Positions 15,787 to 21,368 of a DNA stretch of 21,368 bases are shown here, piece after piece. Position numbers and translations under genes: made by a program. The DNA comes from Pseudomonas sp. (GTDB lineage: Bacteria > Pseudomonadota > Gammaproteobacteria > Pseudomonadales > Pseudomonadaceae): NCBI RefSeq assembly GCF_030147005.1, contig NZ_JASLAW010000076.1, forward strand, positions 1 through 21,368, read 5' to 3'. Below the pieces are notes generated by a model. It was not told where the DNA came from. It saw only the letters and a list, made by a program, of their open reading frames with translations, and did not search any database. Within the stretch, counting starts at the first letter, position 1; each line of letters opens with the position of its first letter.

Positions 15787-16695
15787 ATGCGTTTACGTCA
15801 TATCGAAGTGATTCAGGCCATCTTGCAGACCGGGCACCTCGGCACGGCCGCCGAGTGGTTGCAACTTCCCGTGGGCGAGGTGGACGCCGCGCTCAAGGAT
15901 GCCGAGCTGCAACTGGGCTTCATGTTGTTTGCCAGTGTGCGCGGGCGCCTGCAAGCCACCCGTGAAACCCTGGAGCTGCAGCCGCAAATCGCCCACCTGT
16001 ACGAAGCGCTGGAGCCGATACAGCGCCTGGCCAGCCGCTTGAAACACCATCACGCGCCGACCTTGCGTGTGCTGTGCACCCCGCCGCTGGCTAACCAGCT
16101 GCTGCCACAAAGCATCGCCATGCTGCGTCGACGGTTCCAGGATACGCCGTGCAACCTGTCGAGCCAGCCGACTCGGGAAATCGTCAGGCATCTGTTGCTG
16201 CATGAAACCGATGTGGGCCTGAGCCTGCATGACCCGGAACACCCGCACATTCAAAGTGCGGTACTGGCCCACGGCAAACTCCAACTGCTCGCCCCCCATG
16301 GCTGGCTCAAACCCAAGCAGAAGTACATTGCGCTGCAGGACCTGGCGGGCCAGTCGATGATTGGCCTGGAGGGCCAGGACCCACTGAGCCGTCTGCTGGA
16401 CGCCAAGCTGCAAGCTCTGCGCCCGCTGCCGGTGGTGCAGACGCGGGTACAGACCTACCAGATGATGCGCAGCATGGTGGAGGCCGGGGAAGGCCTGGCG
16501 GTCGTCGATCCGTTCACCGCCTGTGGTGCAAGGGACGCGGGGCTGGATGTGTGCCCGATCTCGCCACCGATGACCGTCAACCTGTACGCACTGACCTTGC
16601 AAAACGGGAACGCGTCACCGGCCCTGAATGCATTGCTGGAGATCGTGACGCAAAAGGCCGAAAACCTGCTTTCCAGCGACACCAAGTCCCTCTAG
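15787..16695 (+). CDS. LysR-type transcriptional regulator (302 aa)
   Basis: A LysR-family regulator. The N-terminal helix-turn-helix (about 1-60, 'MRLRHIEVIQAILQTGHLGT') is followed by 'ELQLGFMLFASVRGRLQAT'. The second half of the recognition region is atypical: the usual SQPAVS is replaced by LPVGEVD. The linker helix (65-90) leads to a substrate-binding fold from about residue 94 ('LRVLCTPPLANQLLPQ') to the C-terminus, with 'MMRSMVEAGEGLAVVDPF' the family's second-lobe signature. The length is normal. No divergent target gene lies directly next to it (the 127-residue gene starts 138 bp upstream on the other strand). The effector and regulon are unknown. The ribosome site is weak. Confidence 0.88.
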   Translation: MRLRHIEVIQAILQTGHLGTAAEWLQLPVGEVDAALKDAELQLGFMLFASVRGRLQATRETLELQPQIAHLYEALEPIQRLASRLKHHHAPTLRVLCTPPLANQLLPQSIAMLRRRFQDTPCNLSSQPTREIVRHLLLHETDVGLSLHDPEHPHIQSAVLAHGKLQLLAPHGWLKPKQKYIALQDLAGQSMIGLEGQDPLSRLLDAKLQALRPLPVVQTRVQTYQMMRSMVEAGEGLAVVDPFTACGARDAGLDVCPISPPMTVNLYALTLQNGNASPALNALLEIVTQKAENLLSSDTKSL

Positions 16696-16708
16696 ACGCG
16701 CACTATCC

Positions 16709-16800
16709 GTGGCGAGCAAGCTTGCTTGCGCTGGAGTGCGAAGCGCTCCCAAAAAGCCGGAGGCTGCTGCGCAGTCAGCGGGAGCAAGCGCCCTCGTCAC
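16709..16800. repeat. REPIN / inverted REP pair after lysR
   Basis: It begins 'gtggcgagcaagcttgcttg' and ends 'gggagcaagcgccctcgtcac' (16780-16800), an imperfect inverted pair 92 bp long. The centre holds two smaller dyads, 'ggagtgcgaagcgctccc' and 'ggctgctgcgcagtc', the architecture of common P. fluorescens REPINs. It lies between the convergent lysR and GNAT genes, 13 bp after the lysR stop, and could act as a bidirectional attenuator. Its arms differ in sequence from those of the other REPINs in the window. Confidence 0.8.
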
Positions 16801-16809
16801 AATAGTTGC

Positions 16810-17391
16810 TCAGATCAATTCGATTTCGGTCTTGAACAGTCGATACCAGAAGATCGCCACTTCACGGGTTTGCGGGTCGATTCCGCGATAGCGCAGTTGA
16901 TCGATACCCCCCATGACGTAGCCGCTGCGTTCATACAGGCGACAGGCACCAAGGTTGTTGTTCTGGGTTTCCAGCACCATGCCCGGCAGGTTCTTCTTGC
17001 GTGCCCAGAACTGCGCCACATCCAAGAGCGCCTTGGCGACACCGTGACGCCGCGCAGGCAGCGCCACCGCCAGCTCGTCAACGTGGGCAAAGCCGTTCCA
17101 GTTGGTGCTGACCACGACGTGACCGACCGCCCGATCATCCAGATAAGCCATGAAGATTGCGCTGTCGGGTGCATTGCGAAAGCTGGCGAATTCTTCAGGG
17201 TCGATGCCGTAGCACTTGCGGTACGGCAAGATGCGCTCCACCGGCCATTGGTCGACCCGCTTATCCATTTGCGGCACCCCATAGGCACTGACCTCAAAAC
17301 TGAAGTCATTACCCCACACGTAGGCATCGAAGCCTTCATCGGCGACTCGCACACTGAGCCCTGGATACTTCGGGTTCACGACAGCTTGCAT
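16810..17391 (-). CDS. GNAT family N-acetyltransferase (193 aa)
   Basis: Cytoplasmic acetyl-CoA-dependent acetyltransferase. The GNAT core is clear: 'GHVVVSTNWNGFAHVDELAV' (strands 3-4), the acetyl-CoA pyrophosphate loop R-R-H-G-V-A in 'LPARRHGVAKALLDVAQ', and 'LETQNNNLGACRLYERSGY' (motif B). The long N-terminal part and 'NNNLGACRLYERSGY' recall streptothricin-acetyltransferase-like members, but the substrate is not known. The start MQAVVNPKYP has AAGGAACGTT directly before the ATG; the longer reading begins inside the upstream gene. It starts 8 bp after the stop of the broken decarboxylase gene and probably once formed an operon with it, which would suggest a link to amine or amino-acid metabolism. 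Confidence 0.88.
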   Translation of the reverse strand: MQAVVNPKYPGLSVRVADEGFDAYVWGNDFSFEVSAYGVPQMDKRVDQWPVERILPYRKCYGIDPEEFASFRNAPDSAIFMAYLDDRAVGHVVVSTNWNGFAHVDELAVALPARRHGVAKALLDVAQFWARKKNLPGMVLETQNNNLGACRLYERSGYVMGGIDQLRYRGIDPQTREVAIFWYRLFKTEIELI

Positions 17392-17399
17392 AACGTTCC

Positions 17400-18285
17400 T
17401 TAACCTTTGATGCAATCGACGGTGTAACAACGACCACTGCCGTCATCTTCATGTTGCAACCCATGAACATCGGCGACAAAACCGGGAAAACTGCTATCGA
17501 CCGTCCGGGCGAAGGCCAGGTAGTCGATGATCGAACGCGTTGACTCGGTAAAGCGCTCGCCCGGCATGATCAACGGAATACCCGGCGTATAGGGCACCAG
17601 CATCACGGCTGCGATGCGTCCTGGCAAGGCATCGATGGAAACCGCTTCCACCTGGCCCCTGACCAACTGGTCGTAGGCGTCAGCCGGCTTCATCGCGATC
17701 TCCGGCAACACCGTGTACATGCGCTTAAGGTGCCTGGCCGTCGCGTTACTGCGATAGCAACTGTGCAACTGGTCGCACAGGTCGCGCAACCCCAGGCCCT
17801 GATAACGTATCGGCCCTTGGGCATATACCGACGGCAGGCAACTGGCCAGGCTGACATTCGCATCATAGCTGCGTTTGAATTCCAGCAACTCGGTGAGCAA
17901 GGTACTCCATTTGCCTTTGGTAATGCCCATGGAAAACAACTCGAGGAAAGAATACAGCCCGGTCTTCTCCACCACCAGGCCGCGCTCCCAGAGAAACTTG
18001 CTGACCGCGGCGGCGGGAGCCCCGCAATCGCTCAAGGCGCCGCCGGCGTTGAGGGAATGCCGCGCAGCTGGTTGAGTTCACTCATGGCATCAGCGGGCGT
18101 TTTCCAGGGTGACTTGCTCACCCAGGGCGAAGATCGGCAAGTTCGGCGCCCTCACCCGCGCCAAACGGATCAGCTCGACGATGTTTTACAGCAAGTGGGT
18201 ATTTTTACCGGCGCCTTGGGCGGTGATCAACATGCAGGCCAACCCGTGATGGGTAGAGGCAACCAGCCGTCCTTCGGCGGGCTTG
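17400..18285 (-). pseudogene. Decayed Orn/Lys/Arg decarboxylase (ldc) gene
   Basis: Remains of a PLP-dependent basic amino-acid decarboxylase. Intact Pseudomonas homologues are about 750 residues (family knowledge). From about 18280 a frame reads 'EGRLVASTHHGLACMLITAQ', a TAA at 18186-18188 where homologues have Gln, then 'IRLARVRAPNLPIFALGEQV'. A frameshift near 18100 leads to 'ADAMSELNQLRGI', which breaks off at about 18055. There the text jumps to 'LNAGGALSDCGAPAAAVSKF' and the C-terminal domain, open to the stop at 17400-17402. Missing are the first ~45 codons and about 400 internal codons, including the PLP lysine. The surviving C-terminal frame (211 aa from a TTG at 18035) is clean, but it cannot be a decarboxylase. 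The pattern points to a recent large deletion plus point decay. Confidence 0.9.
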
Positions 18286-18323
18286 CAGCATAGGTATCCC
18301 AGGCAAGCCACACGCATCAGAGG

Positions 18324-19070
18324 TTACTGCTGGGTGAGTTGGGTCCACAACGCCGGCGCACCGGCCGCCTTGGCAATCGCTTCCAACCGCGCGGCATGCT
18401 CGGCCAGGTCCTGCTCGCTGGCCCGGATGACAGGCGTAGGCTTGCGATCGGCCGGCAAGCGACGGATTTCCGATGGACGATTACCCGAGCCTTCCGCCGA
18501 ACCGCTGCCATCGGTTGCATTACCGGCCAATGACAGGCTGGTCTGCCCGCCGGTCATGGTCAGGTAAACGTCAGCCAGGATCTCGGAGTCGAGCAAAGCG
18601 CCGTGCAGTTCACGGCCGGAGTTGTCGACGCCATAACGTTTGCACAAGGCATCGAGGCTGTTGCGCTGGCCCGGGTGACGCTCGCGGGCCATCATCAAGG
18701 TGTCGAGGATCGAACAGTGCTGGGAAATATCCGCACGGTCCATCTGCCCCATCAGGGCGAATTCGTTATTGATGAAGCCGACGTCGAACGCCGCGTTATG
18801 GATGATCAGTTGGGCGCCGTTGATGAACTCGAAAAACTCATCGGCCACTTCGGCAAAACGCGGCTTGCCCTTGAGGAATTCGTCGGTGATGCCGTGGACG
18901 CCGATCGCGCCTTCGTCACTGTCGCGGTCCGGTTGCAGGTAGACGTGGAAGTGACGACCGGTGAGGCGGCGGCCCATCAATTCGACACAGCCGATTTCGA
19001 TGATCCGGTGACCATCGGTCACCGGCATGCCGGTGGTTTCGGTATCGAGTACAACGGATCGGATGGCCAT
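18324..19070 (-). CDS. dnaQ: DNA polymerase III epsilon subunit (proofreading 3'-5' exonuclease)
   Basis: The proofreading subunit of the replicative polymerase core, which removes mismatched 3' ends. All DEDDh catalytic residues are present: Asp9 and Glu11 in 'LDTETTG', Asp96 in 'HNAAFDVGFI', His156 and Asp161 in 'ELHGALLDSEI'. The clamp-binding motif QTSLSL (176-181) corresponds to QTSMAF of the E. coli subunit. It is followed by a Gly/Ser-rich linker and a C-terminal helix for binding the alpha subunit. The 248 residues are normal. The gene lies 62 bp after rnhA on the same strand, a common pairing in gamma-proteobacteria. The ribosome site is weak (GAGAGCTGAACCCTG before ATG). It abuts the broken decarboxylase gene. 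Confidence 0.97.
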   Translation of the reverse strand: MAIRSVVLDTETTGMPVTDGHRIIEIGCVELMGRRLTGRHFHVYLQPDRDSDEGAIGVHGITDEFLKGKPRFAEVADEFFEFINGAQLIIHNAAFDVGFINNEFALMGQMDRADISQHCSILDTLMMARERHPGQRNSLDALCKRYGVDNSGRELHGALLDSEILADVYLTMTGGQTSLSLAGNATDGSGSAEGSGNRPSEIRRLPADRKPTPVIRASEQDLAEHAARLEAIAKAAGAPALWTQLTQQ

Positions 19071-19132
19071 CAGGGTTCAGCTCTCAACGGTGATGTAGAT
19101 CAAAGGGCGCGATGTTAACACGTCAGCCGGCA

Positions 19133-19585
19133 TCAGCTCTGCTTGTAGCCGCGCACTTCATCCACGCCACGGTTGGCCAACTGGTCGGCGCGTTCGTTAC
19201 CTGGGTGGCCGATATGCCCACGCACCCATTTCCAGGTGATGTCGTGCCGGTTGCATTGCTCATCGAGCAATTGCCACAGGTCGGCATTCTTGACCGGTTC
19301 CTTGGACGCTGTTTTCCAACCGCGCTTCTTCCAGTTGACCATCCACTCGTTGATGCCCTTCATCACATATTGCGAGTCGGTCACCAGCAGGACATTGCAG
19401 CGCCGCTTGAGCTCCTCCAGGCCACGAATGGCGCCCATCAGTTCCATGCGGTTGTTGGTGGTATTGGCTTCGCCGCCCCACAACTCCTTCTCCACGCCCT
19501 TGCACACCAGCAATGCGCCCCAGCCGCCGGGGCCGGGGTTGCCCTTGCAGGCGCCATCGGTGAAGAGTTCTACACTATCGGTCAT
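19133..19585 (-). CDS. rnhA: Ribonuclease HI
   Basis: Cytoplasmic endonuclease that cuts the RNA strand of RNA-DNA hybrids (R-loops, primers). The 150 residues hold the full catalytic set: Asp10 in 'LFTDGACKGNPGPGGWG', Glu48 in 'NNRMELMGAI', Asp70 in 'VTDSQYV', Asp134 in 'NERADQLA', and the assisting His124 in 'VRGHIGHPGN'. The basic 'NWKKRGWKT' segment corresponds to the substrate-handling region of E. coli RNase HI. It sits 30 bp after the methyltransferase-like gene and 62 bp before dnaQ, so the three are probably co-transcribed. Confidence 0.97.
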   Translation of the reverse strand: MTDSVELFTDGACKGNPGPGGWGALLVCKGVEKELWGGEANTTNNRMELMGAIRGLEELKRRCNVLLVTDSQYVMKGINEWMVNWKKRGWKTASKEPVKNADLWQLLDEQCNRHDITWKWVRGHIGHPGNERADQLANRGVDEVRGYKQS

Positions 19586-19615
19586 CGGTTATCGGGCCTG
19601 AATCAAAAAGAGGTT

Positions 19616-20374
19616 TTACGGTTCGCGCTGTTCACGGCTGACCTTGGCCAGCGGCATCGGCACCAGCTTGCCGAGAGGTTCGCGGCGCACCTGCTGCACG
19701 GGCCGCAGCCCGACCGCGATCTTGCGCGCCACCAATAAATAGAAGCCGCCACCCGACAGTTGCCAGGCACCTGCGCGGCGTTCCCAGCCGGCGAGGCGCC
19801 CCTGCCACTTGGCGGACGCAAGCGGCGGACGATAGCACCCGAAGCGGCGTTTCTCCAGCGCGAAGCCCAGCAGGTTCAGCCAGTCACCCACCCGTGAAGG
19901 GCTGATGCAGCGCGCCTGGCGCAGACCGTCATGGGCAAACACATGGCGCAGGCCCCAACTGCTCCAGGGGTTGATGCCAACAATCAGCAAATGGCCACCT
20001 GGGCGCACGCTGCTGGCGGCTTCGCGCAACAAACCATGGGGCGACAGGCAGAAATCCAGGCCGTGCTGCAACACCACCACATCGGCGGCGTGTTCGCTCA
20101 ACGGCCAGGCCTGTTCCTCGCAGACGATTTCCACGCCCGGCAACGGCGCCCCCAGGCGTACATTACGTTGTACCTGCGGCGCGCACGGCGGCGTCTCGGC
20201 CGAGGGGCCGTAGTGCACCAGATAGCCACCAAAGAACCGGCCCAGCTCTTCTTCGAGCATGCGCCGCTCTTCATCCAGCAGAAATTGCCCAAGCGGCCCG
20301 GACAGCCATTCGCGGGCCGCGCCGATCAGAGCGAGCCACTCAGGATCGGCCTGGGCGAACGCTTTATCAGTCAT
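19616..20374 (-). CDS. SAM methyltransferase-like protein (252 aa)
   Basis: A class I methyltransferase-like protein of the kind that sits between gloB and rnhA in Pseudomonas; target unknown. The later Rossmann motifs are recognisable: 'WPLSEHAADVVVLQHGLDFC' (post-I to motif II region), 'LLREAASSVRPGGHLLIVGI' (motif III with the following strand), and a C-terminal 'GGGFYLLVARK' strand. The usual glycine-rich SAM loop (GxGxG) is not visible where expected; 'YLVHYGPSAETPP' stands there instead. The start MTDKAFAQADPEW (ATG at 20374) has TTGGAGAATGCA upstream. It diverges from gloB, the two starts being 65 bp apart. Confidence 0.85.
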   Translation of the reverse strand: MTDKAFAQADPEWLALIGAAREWLSGPLGQFLLDEERRMLEEELGRFFGGYLVHYGPSAETPPCAPQVQRNVRLGAPLPGVEIVCEEQAWPLSEHAADVVVLQHGLDFCLSPHGLLREAASSVRPGGHLLIVGINPWSSWGLRHVFAHDGLRQARCISPSRVGDWLNLLGFALEKRRFGCYRPPLASAKWQGRLAGWERRAGAWQLSGGGFYLLVARKIAVGLRPVQQVRREPLGKLVPMPLAKVSREQREP

Positions 20375-20439
20375 TGCATTCTCCAACTCGCCAAGACGTT
20401 CTAAGATGCACCAATGTGTTCAGCTTGGCGAATCGAAGA

Positions 20440-21207
20440 ATGATACAGATCAGTGCCCTACCCGCCTTCACCGATAACTACATCTGGTTATTACAGGATG
20501 AACAAACCCAACGTTGCGCCGTGGTCGACCCCGGTGACGCCGCGCCGGTGCTCGCCTGGCTCAAGCAGAACCCGGCCTGGGTGCTCAGCGATATCCTGAT
20601 CACTCACCATCACCATGATCATGTCGGCGGTGTCGAGCAACTGAAAAAGGTAACGGGCGCCAACGTCTACGGCCCCGCGAACGAAAACATCCCCGCACGG
20701 GACGTCGATTTGCAGGATAACGACCGCATCACCGTACTCGGCTGGGACTTCGCGGTGTTTGCGGTGCCCGGCCACACCCTCGGCCATATCGCTTATTACC
20801 ATCCGGGCGTGCTGCTGTGCGGCGACACGCTGTTTGCCGCCGGTTGCGGGCGCCTGTTCGAAGGCACGCCGGAACAGATGCATACCTCTTTGGAACGTCT
20901 GGCCGCCCTGCCTGCCGACACCCTGGTGTACTGCACTCATGAATACACGCAAAGTAACCTTAAGTTTGCCCAAGCCGTGGAACCGGACAACGCCGACATC
21001 GCCGAACGGGTGGCGCAGGTCGCCCAATTGCGGGCCCGTGGCGAGATGACGCTGCCGTCCAACCTTGCCCTGGAAAGACGCACTAACCCTTTTATACGTA
21101 CCTCTGAAACATCCGTTAAACAAAAAGCTGACGAACGGAACGGTCGCGACAACCGCTCTGGGGCCGAGGTGTTTGCTAGCTTGAGGGCTTGGAAAGATAA
21201 GTTCTAA
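20440..21207 (+). CDS. gloB: Hydroxyacylglutathione hydrolase (glyoxalase II)
   Basis: Second enzyme of the glyoxalase pathway. It hydrolyses S-lactoylglutathione to D-lactate and glutathione, completing methylglyoxal detoxification. The metallo-beta-lactamase fold and binuclear metal ligands are complete: THHHHDH (His56, His58, Asp60, His61), His112 in 'VPGHTLGH', Asp129 in 'CGDTLF' and His167 in 'CTHEYT'. The C-terminal substrate-binding part is present ('LERRTNPFIR'). At 255 residues it is close to E. coli GloB (251). The start MIQISALPAFTDNYIW is the family N-terminus; a longer in-frame reading from 20374 overlaps the divergent gene's start and is rejected. The ribosome site is weak. Confidence 0.96.
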   Translation: MIQISALPAFTDNYIWLLQDEQTQRCAVVDPGDAAPVLAWLKQNPAWVLSDILITHHHHDHVGGVEQLKKVTGANVYGPANENIPARDVDLQDNDRITVLGWDFAVFAVPGHTLGHIAYYHPGVLLCGDTLFAAGCGRLFEGTPEQMHTSLERLAALPADTLVYCTHEYTQSNLKFAQAVEPDNADIAERVAQVAQLRARGEMTLPSNLALERRTNPFIRTSETSVKQKADERNGRDNRSGAEVFASLRAWKDKF

Positions 21208-21305
21208 GCAGATGCAATCTGATACGTAATTTCTGAATGGTTGACCGGAACCAAAGCGCTTTCTAGAATCGCCCGACATTTTTGCCCGGAACTTACTTCC
21301 AGCCA

Positions 21306-21368
21306 ATGTCGTCATCTATTCGTAAATCCATTTCTTCAGACGCATTGACCCGCCTGGCTCAAGCCGTG
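21306..21368 (+). CDS. mltD: Start of a gene, probably lytic transglycosylase D (partial)
   Basis: The first 21 codons (MSSSIRKSISSDALTRLAQA, then V) run off the window end without a stop. The basic N-terminal stretch is what precedes a lipoprotein or signal-anchor helix. In P. aeruginosa the gene after gloB on the same strand is mltD, a membrane-bound murein lytic transglycosylase with LysM domains, and the N-terminus looks like Pseudomonas MltD. The call rests mainly on synteny because no catalytic region is in view. It starts 98 bp after gloB. The spacer 'ctagaatcgcccgacattt' (21263-21281) shows no clear terminator. Confidence 0.6.
   Translation, partial: MSSSIRKSISSDALTRLAQAV

Noticed and set aside
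17400..18035. The 211-codon frame taken as an intact small decarboxylase
   Set aside because: It holds only the C-terminal domain; the upstream remnants, stop codon and frameshift show that it belongs to a broken longer gene.

Overview
The window is a piece of a Pseudomonas chromosome, most likely of the P. fluorescens group. The evidence is high GC, near-verbatim family signatures of Pseudomonas CysI, PoxB, ChrR, DnaQ, RnhA and GloB, REP/REPIN palindromes of the P. fluorescens type, and the block [decarboxylase]-dnaQ-rnhA-methyltransferase / gloB-mltD, which resembles the arrangement known from P. aeruginosa. All of this was judged by reading; no database search was run.

Left part (1-8172). 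A tandem REPIN array (1-395) lies just downstream of a single 7.2 kb minus-strand gene (435-7637). That gene encodes a 2400-residue protein with a DUF6543-like N-terminal half, a hydrophobic segment, three serial leucine-rich-repeat modules, an acidic linker and a C-terminal NEL (IpaH/SspH-type) E3 ubiquitin ligase domain with a CxD active-site motif (Cys2175). It is the clear accessory gene of the window and a probable effector or toxin aimed at eukaryotic cells. Two small membrane-protein genes follow: a DUF2970 gene and, convergent with it, a 37-codon gene.

Middle (8406-16800). cysI (assimilatory sulfite reductase hemoprotein) overlaps a DUF934 gene; together they form a sulfur-assimilation unit. 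A REPIN separates this unit from a convergent merR gene and supplies merR's stop codon. merR is divergent from an old-yellow-enzyme gene whose promoter has the long 19-bp spacer and central palindrome typical of MerR control. poxB (pyruvate to acetate, quinone-linked) follows 78 bp later. chrR (FMN-dependent quinone/chromate reductase) faces poxB. Then come a small soluble protein gene, a small membrane-anchored protein gene, a LysR-type regulator gene and another REPIN.

Right part (16810-21368). A GNAT acetyltransferase gene sits directly behind the wreck of an Orn/Lys/Arg decarboxylase gene, which has lost its N-terminus and its PLP-binding core and carries a stop codon and a frameshift. 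Then come dnaQ (proofreading subunit with an intact clamp-binding motif), rnhA and a methyltransferase-like gene, all on the minus strand. gloB (glyoxalase II) diverges from them, and the window ends in the first 21 codons of a gene that is probably mltD.

The most noteworthy items are the giant NEL protein with its ~333-residue periodic LRR modules, the decayed decarboxylase, the REPIN that ends merR, and the MerR-type promoter of the old yellow enzyme. No CRISPR array, prophage, transposase, tRNA or rRNA gene was seen.
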